A DNA stretch of 64,000 nt, from NCBI GenBank assembly GCA_029858505.1, contig JAOUEW010000001.1, forward strand, positions 186,001-250,000. Reading direction: 5' to 3'. Source of the DNA: Deltaproteobacteria bacterium (lineage in GTDB: Bacteria > SAR324 > JACQKK01). The notes under the pieces were generated by a model that saw only the letters and a list, made by a program, of their open reading frames with translations, ran no database searches and was not told the DNA's origin. Of this stretch, positions 1 through 8,759 are shown in pieces. A program made the position numbers and the translations under genes. The first letter of the stretch is position 1. Every line of letters starts with the position of its first letter.

Positions 1-135
1 GTTGACCGTAGAGGTGACGACTTTGGCTTTGCCGTTGGTTTGGTAAAATCGGCCATACACAGTGGGCATTTTTTGGGCAAACCCCGCGCTGGGCAGGGCC
101 GCGGCCAACAGCAGCAACAGGAAAATTTTTTTCAT
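1..135 (-). CDS. Secreted protein, N-terminus only (cut by window edge)
   Basis: The reverse strand reads from an ATG at 135 into a typical Sec signal peptide: a Met-Lys-Lys-Ile start, a Leu/Ala-rich core, then an Ala-Gly-Phe-Ala type cleavage site near residue 20. The mature part starts with Gln-Lys-Met-Pro. An in-frame ATG at 147 would add four residues, but GGGG sits at a suitable distance before the ATG at 135. Only about 45 codons are visible, so the function cannot be named. The export signal itself is clear. Confidence 0.6.
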   Translation of the reverse strand, partial: MKKIFLLLLLAAALPSAGFAQKMPTVYGRFYQTNGKAKVVTSTVN

Positions 136-183
136 CGAAAACCCCATAAAAAGTAGGTGGAATTTACCCGTAGAACTCCCTGC

Positions 184-207
184 CAGATGTTATTATTTAA
201 TCATCTG
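184..207. promoter_or_regulatory. Inverted repeat CAGATG-N12-CATCTG upstream of truncated secreted gene
   Basis: A perfect 6-bp dyad with an A/T-only 12-bp centre lies about 50 bp upstream of the start at 135. It sits in the only AT-rich stretch of the 136-346 gap, where a promoter for the leftward gene would be expected. The rest of that gap shows nothing recognisable. It could be an operator, but its regulator is unknown. Confidence 0.3.
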
Positions 208-346
208 AATAATATTTAAGCAAGATTTCGGCCAATGCCCCACCAACCCCATCAGACAAAAGGGAAGGTAAAACAGGTAAGTAAAGCAATATATGAGGAA
301 GAGAAGTAAGATGGAGGGCGGACGCTGTTCTGTCCCAGGGCTGGCT

Positions 347-1789
347 TTAACTTCGCCGGAACACCCGGCGCAGAATCCATTCTTTCCAAGGGCGGAAGGG
401 CGGGTGGTGGAAGTTGAGATTGGGGTGAAACAACCGGAGCAACACCGGCTTTTGGTGGCTGAACTCTAAAAAACCCGCCCGGCCATGATAGGCCCCCAGC
501 CCGCTGGCCCCCACTCCCCCGAAGGGCAGTTCTCCCCCGGCAATGTGCACCACCGTGTCGTTCAGCACCAGGGCCCCGGAGGAGGTTTCCAGGGCCGCCC
601 GGCGGCGGGCATGGCGGCTGCGAGTAAACAGATACAAGGCCAGGGGCTTGGGCCGTTCCCGCACAAATTCCAAAGCCTGGTCCAATCCCTTCACCGGAAT
701 CACCGGCAGCAGGGGGCCAAAAACTTCTTCCCGCATCAGGGGAGATTTCAGGTTCACCCGGGTCAACACCGTGGGGGCAATGTAGCGGGTCTTGGGGTCT
801 GTCTGACCACCAGTCACCGGTCGCCCTCCGCTCATCAGGGCCGCCACCCGGCGGAAATGTCCGTCATCCACCATCCGGCCATAATCCGACGACTTCGCCG
901 GGTCGGGGCCAAACAAACGTTCCACGGCAGTCTTTAGTTCCGCCAGCAACGCTTGCTCCACCCTTTGTTCCACCAACACGTAATCCGGGGAGAGGCACAC
1001 CTGCCCGGCGTTGAGGAACCGCCCCCAGGCAATGCGCTGGGCGGTGATGGCCAGGGGGGCGTCGGCCAGCACAAGGGCGGGGTTTTTCCCCCCCAGTTCC
1101 AGGGTGACTGGGGTCAGGTGCTGGGCGGCGGCGGCGTACACCAGCCGGGCCACGGCCTCTCCACCGGTGTAAAACACGTGATCCCAAGGATGTTCCAGCA
1201 GGGCCTGGGCGGTGCTGGCCCCGCCCTCCACCACCGCCACGGCGGGGTCCAGATAGCGGGGAATCAACCGGGCCAGCAGCCGAGACACCTCCGGGGCTTT
1301 CTCCGAGGGCTTGAGCACCACGCAGTTGCCCGCCGCCAGGGCATCCACCAGGGGGCCCAAGGTCATTTGCAGGGGGTAGTTCCAGGGGCCCAGAATCAGC
1401 ACCACGCCCTTGGGTTCGGGCAGCACCCGGCCCCGGCCCGGCCACAACAGCAGGGGCAGACCCGTCCGGCGGGGGCGCATCCAGCGGCGCAGGTGGGCCA
1501 GGGTGTGGCGCAGGTGGGCCGCCACCATGGCGGTTTCAGAAAGCCAGGCCTCGAAGGGCGGTTTGGCCATGCGCTCGGCCAGGGCCTGTTGAATCGCTTC
1601 TTCGTTCTCTTCCAACATGCCAAGCAAGGCCTGTAACTGTGCCCGCCGCCAAGCCAGGGGGCGGGTTTGCCCGCTATAAAATATTTTCCGCAGCCGGTCC
1701 CTCAAGGGGGGGATTTTTCCCGCAGGGGTTTCTGCCACTGTTCCTGCGGATGGAGACTTGTGGGCGGGGCGCTGCTTGCGGGGGGCCAT
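347..1789 (-). CDS. Aldehyde dehydrogenase, ALDH3-like
   Basis: NAD(P)-dependent oxidation of an aldehyde to a carboxylic acid, probably of a long-chain or aromatic aldehyde by family analogy. The 480-residue product has the catalytic Asn137 in a Pro-Trp-Asn-Tyr-Pro motif, general-base Glu231 in the Glu-Leu-Gly-Gly-Lys-Asn-Pro motif, and nucleophile Cys265 in Gly-Gln-Val-Cys. The Pro-Trp-Asn-Tyr-Pro-Leu form and the length fit the class 3 / coniferyl-fatty aldehyde branch. The first ~25 residues are Lys/Pro-rich and probably disordered. It starts 21 bp after the stop of the upstream 652-residue gene on the same strand, so co-transcription is likely. The exact substrate cannot be read from the sequence. 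Confidence 0.92.
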   Translation of the reverse strand: MAPRKQRPAHKSPSAGTVAETPAGKIPPLRDRLRKIFYSGQTRPLAWRRAQLQALLGMLEENEEAIQQALAERMAKPPFEAWLSETAMVAAHLRHTLAHLRRWMRPRRTGLPLLLWPGRGRVLPEPKGVVLILGPWNYPLQMTLGPLVDALAAGNCVVLKPSEKAPEVSRLLARLIPRYLDPAVAVVEGGASTAQALLEHPWDHVFYTGGEAVARLVYAAAAQHLTPVTLELGGKNPALVLADAPLAITAQRIAWGRFLNAGQVCLSPDYVLVEQRVEQALLAELKTAVERLFGPDPAKSSDYGRMVDDGHFRRVAALMSGGRPVTGGQTDPKTRYIAPTVLTRVNLKSPLMREEVFGPLLPVIPVKGLDQALEFVRERPKPLALYLFTRSRHARRRAALETSSGALVLNDTVVHIAGGELPFGGVGASGLGAYHGRAGFLEFSHQKPVLLRLFHPNLNFHHPPFRPWKEWILRRVFRRS

Positions 1790-1810
1790 GGGCTTTGGGG
1801 GGAAAGGGGT

Positions 1811-3769
1811 TTAAATATATTCCCCAGCATATTCCCGTACCGGTTTGCCGTCCAGCACGTGGAACACCCGGATTTTTTTTAAGGTGGCGGCGGGAATTTG
1901 CCCAATGGGAATGTAGAGCAGTTTTCGCCCCATGCGGGCGGCCAGCAAATGAAACCAGGGCCGGGGCGGATGAGCGGCCACGTAGGCCACCGCCCGCTCC
2001 ACCGAGTAATCCAGGGCCGCCATCAACAGCCGTTCCGCCTTGGTGCGGGCGGGGGAGTAATACGGGTCTCCCCACACGTCCATCATGCGGCGGGGGGGAG
2101 AACTCAGCATCAACCCTCCATATTCGCAGCGAGAAATGCCGGGCCCCGCCAAGTCTTCCCCCGCCGGGGTGGCATACAGCGCCATGTCCGATTCCTGCTC
2201 GTGCTCTCCCAGCCAAGTCACCCGCCAGGGGTAGCGCTCTTGGTCTTGGGCGTCTTCGTCGAAAATCACCACCACGCTGCCCACGTCGGCGGGGCGGGCT
2301 TGTTCTTCTTTCACGAACAGCCGTTGCCCATCGGGCCAGCGGCGCAGGGTTTCTCTTAAATCCAGGCCGTCTTTCAGCGAATCGCGGAAGGGTTCTACCC
2401 GGCCGTGACGGGCCGACAGAATGGTTTTGGCCTGGGTCTTCAAGCGGCGCCCGGCTTCTTCGATCACGATGTCTTCCGGGGGAAAGGAGCAAATGCCTTC
2501 ACCTTCCCAAGTTTGTTTCCATTCGCCGGGGTTCTTCTCCCGCCGCCGCTGGCGGGTGATGAGCCCCGACAGGGTGGGGTGGGCGCGGCGGATAGGCTGG
2601 GTTAACCGCAGGGTGCGGCCCCGCACGTTCACCGCGTGGTCGTCCAGGTTCACCCGGGCCACCCGGGGGTCGGCCTCGGGCCAGGGCCACAGGGTGCCAA
2701 GCTCCCACAGATCACGGGCTAGGTCGTCTCCCGCCACCCCCCTGGCCGCCACTGTTATCTGATACAGGTCTGGCACCAGCAAGCCGTCTACCTGGGCATA
2801 GCGCCGGGCAAAGGTACCCAGCTGCCGAAACTGGGCGGGGGTCACGGCCATGCCGGAACGTTTGCGGTAACCCTCGGCCGCTTGCTCCAGCAGGGCCTGG
2901 GTTTCCCCCAGCCGGTCCACCGGGGGATTGGATTTATCGAGCGTATTTGTTTCGGGGATAGGTTTGCCTAGGACCGCCTTGCGCCAGCGCTCGTAGGCCG
3001 CGGCCACAAAGGGCGGCTCGGTCATAAACTCGGCCAGGGATTTGTCGGACCAACCGAACAGCCGCAGCCGACGGGGCCGGGCCGGGGCCAGGGGTCGGGG
3101 CTGGGGGGTGGCCAGCTTGGCCAGCAGCCCCCGCAGCCGGGCCGGATGAATGACGCAGGCAATGTCTCTGCCGTCTTCTTTCTGGTTGCTGCCCCCTCGG
3201 TTTTCTTGTCCCGCCGGTTCTTTCCATGTTTCCAACATGCGCTGCAGGGCGTGGGCCATCATGGTTTCCCGGCGGTCATCTTCGGGGTGAGCGGAATACA
3301 GGGCGGGGTCGCACAGGGGGGGCAGCACGTCTTCCGGGCCCAGCCGAAACACCGGATAGGGATCGGGCCGCCGCTGGGCCAAGCGGTCTAGCCCCTCCAC
3401 GTCCAGGTCAATGGCCTCGGCGGGAATGCCCAGCTCACGGGCGGTGCGCAGGGCTTCTAAAAAGGGATCGGTGGGTTCCAGCGGGTGAAACAGGTGGGCT
3501 TCTCCCTCCGGGGCCAGAATCAGCCCCAGCATGGGCAGGCGGGCCACACCCTTTTGCAGGGTGTCCATCCAGGGGCCGGGCAGTTCCACTGCTACCCGCA
3601 CCGGGGGGCGGGCCAGCAGTTCTTGGCGCACCCAGGCGGCAGACTCCATCCGCCCCGGCAGCACCGGGTAAAACAAAATGGAGCCCCCCCCCGGAGAATC
3701 GTAACGCCGCCAGGCATGGGGTGTGGTTAAAATAGGGGCAGATTCTTCGTCCATGTCACAGGCTCGCAC
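1811..3769 (-). CDS. Uncharacterised 652-residue partner of MoxR ATPase
   Basis: No family is recognised with certainty. Residues ~25-125 resemble the start of EreA/TraB-like or DUF5682-type proteins: a hydrophobic strand, then Val-Arg-Val-Ala-Val-Glu-Leu-Pro, and later Glu-Pro-Thr-Asp-Pro-Phe followed by a helix and an Ile-Asp-Leu-Asp strand. Such proteins are known to sit beside MoxR ATPases. The C-terminal 200 residues are globular, without a von Willebrand MIDAS motif. No signal peptide or membrane segment is seen. The GTG start at 3769 overlaps the moxR stop and follows AGAGG; an ATG at 3754 directly after that stop is the alternative. Tight coupling to moxR suggests the two proteins act together. 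Confidence 0.75.
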   Translation of the reverse strand: MRACDMDEESAPILTTPHAWRRYDSPGGGSILFYPVLPGRMESAAWVRQELLARPPVRVAVELPGPWMDTLQKGVARLPMLGLILAPEGEAHLFHPLEPTDPFLEALRTARELGIPAEAIDLDVEGLDRLAQRRPDPYPVFRLGPEDVLPPLCDPALYSAHPEDDRRETMMAHALQRMLETWKEPAGQENRGGSNQKEDGRDIACVIHPARLRGLLAKLATPQPRPLAPARPRRLRLFGWSDKSLAEFMTEPPFVAAAYERWRKAVLGKPIPETNTLDKSNPPVDRLGETQALLEQAAEGYRKRSGMAVTPAQFRQLGTFARRYAQVDGLLVPDLYQITVAARGVAGDDLARDLWELGTLWPWPEADPRVARVNLDDHAVNVRGRTLRLTQPIRRAHPTLSGLITRQRRREKNPGEWKQTWEGEGICSFPPEDIVIEEAGRRLKTQAKTILSARHGRVEPFRDSLKDGLDLRETLRRWPDGQRLFVKEEQARPADVGSVVVIFDEDAQDQERYPWRVTWLGEHEQESDMALYATPAGEDLAGPGISRCEYGGLMLSSPPRRMMDVWGDPYYSPARTKAERLLMAALDYSVERAVAYVAAHPPRPWFHLLAARMGRKLLYIPIGQIPAATLKKIRVFHVLDGKPVREYAGEYI

Positions 3770-4646
3770 CCCCCGCCTCTTCCACGCCTTTCCGCCCCAA
3801 GATCATTCCCAGGGCCATGCGCCAAGCCTCCACCACCGTCAGCCCGTCCTGCTTCATCAGTTTCACCGCGTAGCGCACCACGTTGATGCCATCCCGCACC
3901 GAATAGGGTTCCCCCGTTTGGTGGGCCCGCTGTAAAAATTCCACCATGTAGCCCAGCAGGGCTTCATCGGCAAAGGGCAGATTGTCTTTCAGAATGCGGC
4001 GTTCTTCTCCCTCGCCAGGGAAGTCCACAAAAATTTGCGGCTGCAGGCGAGACTGGATGTATTCGGGGATGTCGAAGGTGGAGGCGTCTTCGTTCATGGT
4101 GGTGCAGAAGCGAAAGGCCGGGTGGGCTTTGATCTTCACCCCGGCGATCACGCTTTCCACATAGCGGCGGGCATCGAGCAGGGGCGCCAGAGAGGCCCAG
4201 CATTTTTCTCCCATGCGGTTGCCTTCGTCCAGCACGCACACCCCTCCCCGAATCATGGCGGTGACCAGGGGGCTGGCCACGTATTTAATGCGCTGATTCT
4301 CGGCGATGACCGGGGTGATGAGCAGGTCTTCCGGGCGGGTGTCCATGGTGGCTTGAAATAGATAGGTCTCCATGCCCAGACGGGTGGCCGTGGCATAGGC
4401 CAGGGTGGTTTTGCCCACCCCCGGCGCCCCCACCACCCTGGGGTTCAGGGGCTGGTCGTCTTCGTCTACCACCAGCCATGCGGCGGTGAGCTGCTTCACC
4501 AACTCTTCTTGCCCCACCCAGTGCAGGGTAAAGCGGTCGGGGTGGGCCAAGTGCAGTTCCACCCCCTCAATCATCACCACCGGCGGGTGGGGCGGCGGCT
4601 CGGGGGGCACGGAAGACAACGTGGGGTGTTGGGAAGATTTGGGCAT
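3756..4646 (-). CDS. MoxR-type AAA+ ATPase
   Basis: Cytosolic AAA+ ATPase of the MoxR group, which remodels or activates partner proteins. In 296 residues it shows Walker A Gly-Ala-Pro-Gly-Val-Gly-Lys-Thr (73-80, Lys79), Walker B Val-Leu-Asp-Glu (Asp140-Glu141), sensor-1 Asn185 in a Thr-Thr-Met-Asn motif, and arginine-finger candidate Arg200. The lid domain is short. MoxR genes usually neighbour a VWA-domain gene; here none follows, and the next gene is the 652-residue unknown with overlapping ends. The N-terminal ~25 residues are Pro-rich. It lies 24 bp downstream of another ATPase gene on the same strand. Confidence 0.9.
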   Translation of the reverse strand: MPKSSQHPTLSSVPPEPPPHPPVVMIEGVELHLAHPDRFTLHWVGQEELVKQLTAAWLVVDEDDQPLNPRVVGAPGVGKTTLAYATATRLGMETYLFQATMDTRPEDLLITPVIAENQRIKYVASPLVTAMIRGGVCVLDEGNRMGEKCWASLAPLLDARRYVESVIAGVKIKAHPAFRFCTTMNEDASTFDIPEYIQSRLQPQIFVDFPGEGEERRILKDNLPFADEALLGYMVEFLQRAHQTGEPYSVRDGINVVRYAVKLMKQDGLTVVEAWRMALGMILGRKGVEEAGGASL

Positions 4647-4670
4647 GGGGGCGGCTTTCTGAAAACGGAT

Positions 4671-5906
4671 TCAACGGGCGGAACGTTTGGGCGGTTTGGA
4701 TTTTTTACTGTTTTTTTCCGGAGATGACGTCATGGTCCGTTTCATGAAATCACCGAATAGCGGAACGGTAAACGCCGTATCGCCGTGCGCGCGGCTGTAA
4801 ATCATCCCTTTTTTTATCAAATTTGACCGGACCTGCGATACGCTGTTGGCTTCCTCCCCCAACCTATTTGCGATATTACCCGATCTGGTTTCCTCTCCAA
4901 ATTCCGCGAGCGCCCGAAGATAATTTTTTTCCCGGGGAGTCAGCCGGTCCAGCCGCACACGGAAAAAGTTTTCATCCAACCGTTTGATCGCCGCTTCATT
5001 GGCTTGGCGGACGGTGGCCAGGTCAATTTGATCTTTGGGGGCCGCTTTCCAGGATTGATACCCCCATTCTTGAAGAAAATAGGGATAGCCCTGGGTTACC
5101 CGCACGATTTCCTCCAGAGCTTCTTCCGTGAAGATTACACCCTCTTTTTTTACGGGTTCCCGCAAAGCCAGAATAGCATCTGACTTTTGGAGAGGGCCAA
5201 CGTTTGGAAAATCAAACATGCGTTCGGCGTAGGATTTCGAGCGGCCCGATTTTCCAACCAATTGGGGAAGTCCGGCCCCCACAAGCACCAAAGGAAGATT
5301 TTTTTGAGCGATACGGTGAAACGCCATGATAAGGGCGCTTAACTCTTTTTCGGTTAAATACTGCAATTCATCAATCATCACCGCCACGGCGGCGTTTCTG
5401 TCCTGGGCGGCTTCGCCGATCACCTCCATCAAAACAGACAGGTCAGCTTCTAAATCTCCGCTGTCGGCGGTTCCCCGTTCAGGGTCAATGTCCAGGCTGA
5501 GTTCCAGCTCAATTTGCCCGGATTTTGCCTTTAATTTAACGATGCTGATGAAACTGCTTAATACCCGCAGGGCGCGCTTCACTTTGGCGCCGGCATTTTG
5601 CCCCCGGTTGAATTCAAATAGGATTTGCCGCAGGTTTGGAATAAGCAAATTCACCAGCGGTTTGTCTTCATGGGCCTCTATGAAAACGGTTCGATAATCC
5701 ATCTCTTTGGCCATATGCTCTACTTCCCTGAGCAGCACGGTTTTTCCTACCCCTCGCAAGCCGACGAGCAGAAAACTTTTTTCTGGTTTGCCGTTTTTTA
5801 TTCTGCCCAGAGCAATTCTGGCGTTTTCCAAAATTTGTTGACGCCCGGCCAGTTCCGGCGGCGGTGTGCCCGCGCCAGGTGCGAAAGGATTTTTCAGAGA
5901 GTCCAC
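4671..5906 (-). CDS. AAA/STAND-type ATPase with winged-helix C-terminus
   Basis: A 411-residue ATP-binding protein of the Orc1/Cdc6-like AAA_16 type. Walker A is Gly-Leu-Arg-Gly-Val-Gly-Lys-Thr (49-56) and Walker B is Met-Ile-Asp-Glu-Leu-Gln (Asp179-Glu180). A helical lid follows, then a probable winged helix (~315-385), and a Lys/Ser-rich tail ends the protein. Such proteins are often mobile, and known relatives have poorly defined roles. The gene is visibly richer in A/T, with more AAA/TTT codons, than both neighbours, which suggests transfer. It starts at GTG with AGGA nine bases upstream. It may be co-transcribed with moxR 24 bp downstream, but whether they work together is unknown. Confidence 0.85.
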   Translation of the reverse strand: MDSLKNPFAPGAGTPPPELAGRQQILENARIALGRIKNGKPEKSFLLVGLRGVGKTVLLREVEHMAKEMDYRTVFIEAHEDKPLVNLLIPNLRQILFEFNRGQNAGAKVKRALRVLSSFISIVKLKAKSGQIELELSLDIDPERGTADSGDLEADLSVLMEVIGEAAQDRNAAVAVMIDELQYLTEKELSALIMAFHRIAQKNLPLVLVGAGLPQLVGKSGRSKSYAERMFDFPNVGPLQKSDAILALREPVKKEGVIFTEEALEEIVRVTQGYPYFLQEWGYQSWKAAPKDQIDLATVRQANEAAIKRLDENFFRVRLDRLTPREKNYLRALAEFGEETRSGNIANRLGEEANSVSQVRSNLIKKGMIYSRAHGDTAFTVPLFGDFMKRTMTSSPEKNSKKSKPPKRSAR

Positions 5907-5940
5907 GGGTGTTTATCCTAATTTATATGTGATTTACCAA

Positions 5941-5946
5941 ATTATA
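5941..5946 (-). promoter_or_regulatory. Possible -10 box for the AAA ATPase gene
   Basis: On the reverse strand a perfect TATAAT lies about 35 bp before the GTG start, inside an A/T-rich block (5920-6000) unlike the surrounding DNA. No good -35 hexamer stands at 16-18 bp, so the call rests on the -10 sequence and the location. Confidence 0.35.
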
Positions 5947-6101
5947 TAGAGATCACGCTATAATTAGATAAACTTAGTATAAGTCTGACAGGGGCAAAAG
6001 GCAATATTGCATAACCAGGGTTTTTGCCGTGAGCAGGGGGAATGGTGGGCTTCACGGGAAGGCTTGGATGGGGATTTCAGCGGCAGGGAAACCCGGAAAT
6101 T

Positions 6102-6983
6102 TCACCCGTTCAGGGTGCTCTGACGATACAGCGCCACTTCTTCGCCCAAAATTTGCAGCGAGATGTTTTTCATCAGGATGCGGGTCCACAGGGGAATGCG
6201 GCGGGCCAGCACATGCAGGGCCTGGTGCCGGGCGGCGGCCAGGTCGTCATCGGCGTGGGCAAACTCGAAGATCAGGCCGTCGAAGGCCATGGTCACCAAA
6301 CCCTCGGCGCGGGCTTCGCCATGAATCAGGGCCCGGGCGGCCAAGGCCCGGCGGGCTTCCATGGGGGGCTTCAGGGGGGTCAACTCCAAAAAGGGGCGGG
6401 GGCCAAAGGTTTTGTCCACCTCTGCCCGGTACCAGCCATTGAAAGCCCCCAGGGGGCCGTTCAGCCAAGTCACCGCCCCGGCCACGGCCTCGGACAGGTC
6501 TTGCACCAAGCCGTCCAGCATGGAGGTGTCTAGGTTCTCCAACACTTCCAGGTATTGGTCGGGCAAGTGGGTCGTCTTGGCTTTGACCTCGGCCTTGGCA
6601 CCCCACTCCAGGGCCAGTTCCCTGGCCCGGGCGGTATCCACCGATTGCAGACCCAGGGTTTCAAACTGAACACCGGCCAGCATTTGTTCTGATTGAGCGG
6701 GAGGAAGCCTTAACCAACGGATGCGGCCCACGATGTGAGGGGGCACGCTTTCAATGCGGATGGCCAGTTCATCGGAGGGTTTGATGACCGTGCCGGAGGG
6801 AAACTGAATGCGCATTCCCTCTTCCGACAGGTCGGTGATGTGAACGGGCAGCGTTTCGCCGTTCACCGACACCTCAATGGGGCGCAGGTTGATGGAGTGC
6901 CGGGCCAGAATTCGCCGCTTGCCGTCATCGGCGGCTTCTTTGGCGGTTTGCACGTATTTACGTTGAACGGGCTGGTCGGCCAT
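6102..6983 (-). CDS. PilZ-domain protein with helical C-terminal domain
   Basis: Probable c-di-GMP receptor. The N-terminal PilZ domain (~20-125) has the Arg-x-x-x-Arg element (Arg-Ile-Leu-Ala-Arg) and Asp-Leu-Ser-Glu-Glu-Gly matching the (D/N)xSxxG motif. The C-terminal ~170 residues are Ala-rich, helical and unassigned. The ATG at 6983 is preceded by GGGGGACGTT, a good ribosome site; a TTG at 6995 would add four residues and is less likely. It is one of five PilZ proteins in the window and stands alone between a transferred-looking ATPase and a divergent membrane-protein gene. Confidence 0.8.
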   Translation of the reverse strand: MADQPVQRKYVQTAKEAADDGKRRILARHSINLRPIEVSVNGETLPVHITDLSEEGMRIQFPSGTVIKPSDELAIRIESVPPHIVGRIRWLRLPPAQSEQMLAGVQFETLGLQSVDTARARELALEWGAKAEVKAKTTHLPDQYLEVLENLDTSMLDGLVQDLSEAVAGAVTWLNGPLGAFNGWYRAEVDKTFGPRPFLELTPLKPPMEARRALAARALIHGEARAEGLVTMAFDGLIFEFAHADDDLAAARHQALHVLARRIPLWTRILMKNISLQILGEEVALYRQSTLNG

Positions 6984-7222
6984 AACGTCCCCCAAAAAAA
7001 CGGGCCTAAAAATATGTGAGCTCCCTCAAAACAAAAATTTTGTTCTCCCGTACCCCCCTATATACCACAAATTGGTGTAATTAAAAAGGACATTGACGCT
7101 CGGCCTGAATATTTTTTGGGATAATGGTTTTTTGTTTCGTTTGCTGATTCTCTTGAGCCCCCCGCCAAAAAGATTTACCGTTTGCTTGATCTGAATCATC
7201 TTTTCATGAATGGGGGGCCGCC

Positions 7223-7855
7223 ATGGAAAAACCTGAAAACTTTCGAGAGAATCCAGTGTGGTTGTTTTCCCTGGCCGCCTCTCTGGCGCTTCTTTTGGTG
7301 ACGTTCTTTCAGTGGTCGCTTATAGATTGGCTAACGGTATTTCTATTTCCGCTTCTTCTCTTTATTTTATGGGTAAACTTCCTGGGCGCTGCCATTTGGT
7401 CTGTTGTGTATTTTCTGATTCACTTGAAAAGGTGGCGGGTGTCGCTGCCCCCGGTGATGGTATGCGCCGTTACCCTTGCGCTTTTATATTTTGTGCCATT
7501 TACAAAGCTATGGCTGGATCTGGATTTTGTCTTATACAAATCGGCCCGCGAAGAACTGGTGGAGCAAGTTTTAAACAATACGCTGAAGCCCAATGTTTCT
7601 CATAATCCTGACCTGATTGCTTTGCCCTGGCATGCGCCCAGGGTATCCATGGGAGGGAACGAAATCGTGGTTGAGAAACATGAGGGGATCACCTACGTGT
7701 TTTTTTATACCTTCCGCGGCATCCTCGATAATTATTCGGGGTTTCTATACGTGCCCAAGGGAGGACGACCCGAAAAGTTTTCAGACCTAAACGAAACCGA
7801 TAGCACGCAATTGGTGCGTTTGGATGACCATTGGTTTTATGTGTCTCATCATTAA
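7223..7855 (+). CDS. Small integral membrane protein, unknown
   Basis: The 210-residue product has three or four hydrophobic segments in its first ~105 residues, separated by a short Lys/Arg loop (around His-Leu-Lys-Arg-Trp-Arg). A soluble C-terminal domain of about 105 residues follows, rich in aromatic residues and probably outside the membrane. No family is recognised. The ATG follows GGGGGGCCGCC. Codon use is more A/T-rich than the average gene here. The next gene is convergent, so it is likely a single-gene unit. Confidence 0.65.
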   Translation: MEKPENFRENPVWLFSLAASLALLLVTFFQWSLIDWLTVFLFPLLLFILWVNFLGAAIWSVVYFLIHLKRWRVSLPPVMVCAVTLALLYFVPFTKLWLDLDFVLYKSAREELVEQVLNNTLKPNVSHNPDLIALPWHAPRVSMGGNEIVVEKHEGITYVFFYTFRGILDNYSGFLYVPKGGRPEKFSDLNETDSTQLVRLDDHWFYVSHH

Positions 7856-7960
7856 CTGGGGATTTTGCTGGCGGCGGGTCGGTGGATGCAAGCCCGTGGT
7901 CTGGCAGAACGCATCAGCGGCGAATCTGGCGGGTAAACGAGAGGCATCACCACCAGGGGT

Positions 7961-8428
7961 TCAGGCTTCGCCGTTGAAGGCCAATTGGCTGAAGGTGCCC
8001 GTGGCCGGGTCGTACACAGCCCCCCAGAACGACTTGCCGCCATCGCAAACGACCATGAGAGAAGTCCACTCCGGCGTTTCCAGTTTTTTAGGAAACGCGT
8101 TGATGTAGATCAGCCTGCGCCCACCCACCACGATTCCAGCGTATTGCAGGGAATAGTCCGACAACTTCCCCTCTATTTTCCCTTTGCCGCAACAGGCCTT
8201 TGATTCCAGGTTTTTCAATTGTGGAATACGTGTTTCCATTTCCTGAATGATTTGGGGGGAGGGTGTCCAGCCGTCTTCCACGTGTTCCGGTGAGTCTCTT
8301 GAGCACTGGCGGGTCGCCGTGACGGCGATTTCTTTTTCCAGCAGGGTGGAGCGTAGGGGTTCTCCTGCTTCGGCCCCCGTAAGCAGAAGTATCCACAGCA
8401 TCAACACGCCAGCGATGGGTTTCATCAT
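7961..8428 (-). CDS. Small secreted protein, unknown
   Basis: From the ATG at 8428 (AGAG six bases upstream) the product is 155 residues with a clear signal peptide: Met-Met-Lys-Pro, then a Leu-rich core ending Gly-Ala-Glu-Ala-Gly. The mature part has Cys pairs, including a Cys-Cys-Gly-Lys-Gly motif, and no further membrane segment. A longer reading upstream to 8674 lacks signal-peptide logic and enters the repeat-rich bolA promoter region, so it is rejected. No family is recognised. It faces the membrane-protein gene that ends at 7855. Confidence 0.6.
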   Translation of the reverse strand: MMKPIAGVLMLWILLLTGAEAGEPLRSTLLEKEIAVTATRQCSRDSPEHVEDGWTPSPQIIQEMETRIPQLKNLESKACCGKGKIEGKLSDYSLQYAGIVVGGRRLIYINAFPKKLETPEWTSLMVVCDGGKSFWGAVYDPATGTFSQLAFNGEA

Positions 8429-8676
8429 AGTGAATCTCTTGGTGGGAACGGCTGGATGACCTAGGCGATAAATCTGGCTCACGACTTTATGTCTTACCAC
8501 AAACCCAAGCGGGGTAAAAAGACATGGGGAAGGACAGGAGGGGGAATTTGGGGGAGGGGCGGTGTTGTGCGCTTTATGGCAAAACAGCGTAGAATATTTT
8601 GCAGGGTTGGGGGGCGGAGAGAATCCCTGGGGGTGTGATTTTTCCCCCGAGAGGATGTACCGAACACGAGGCAACC

Positions 8677-8736
8677 AACACCGTGTGAATAAACACAGTG
8701 TTCAAAAACACCGTGTTCACAAACACAGCGCAACCA
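8677..8736. repeat. Four tandem 15-bp palindromic units upstream of bolA
   Basis: Four back-to-back 15-bp units begin at 8677, 8692, 8707 and 8722. Each starts AACAC; the first three contain the dyad ACAC-N-GTGT and the fourth is degenerate. They end 23 bp before the bolA start. The arrangement looks like an iterated operator. The 8429-8759 gap otherwise contains only a -10-like TAGAAT at 8590-8595. Because 15 is a multiple of three the array can also be read as codons, but no protein family supports that. Confidence 0.6.
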
Positions 8737-8759
8737 AACCTAAAGAAAGACCTGACGGC

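Noticed and set aside
1811-3769. VWA partner of MoxR
   Set aside because: The Asp-x-Ser-x-Ser MIDAS motif is absent, so the protein cannot be called a VWA protein.
8562-8759. N-terminal extension of BolA through the 15-bp repeats
   Set aside because: BolA homology begins at 8760; the pentapeptide reading of the repeats is a result of the 15-bp period.
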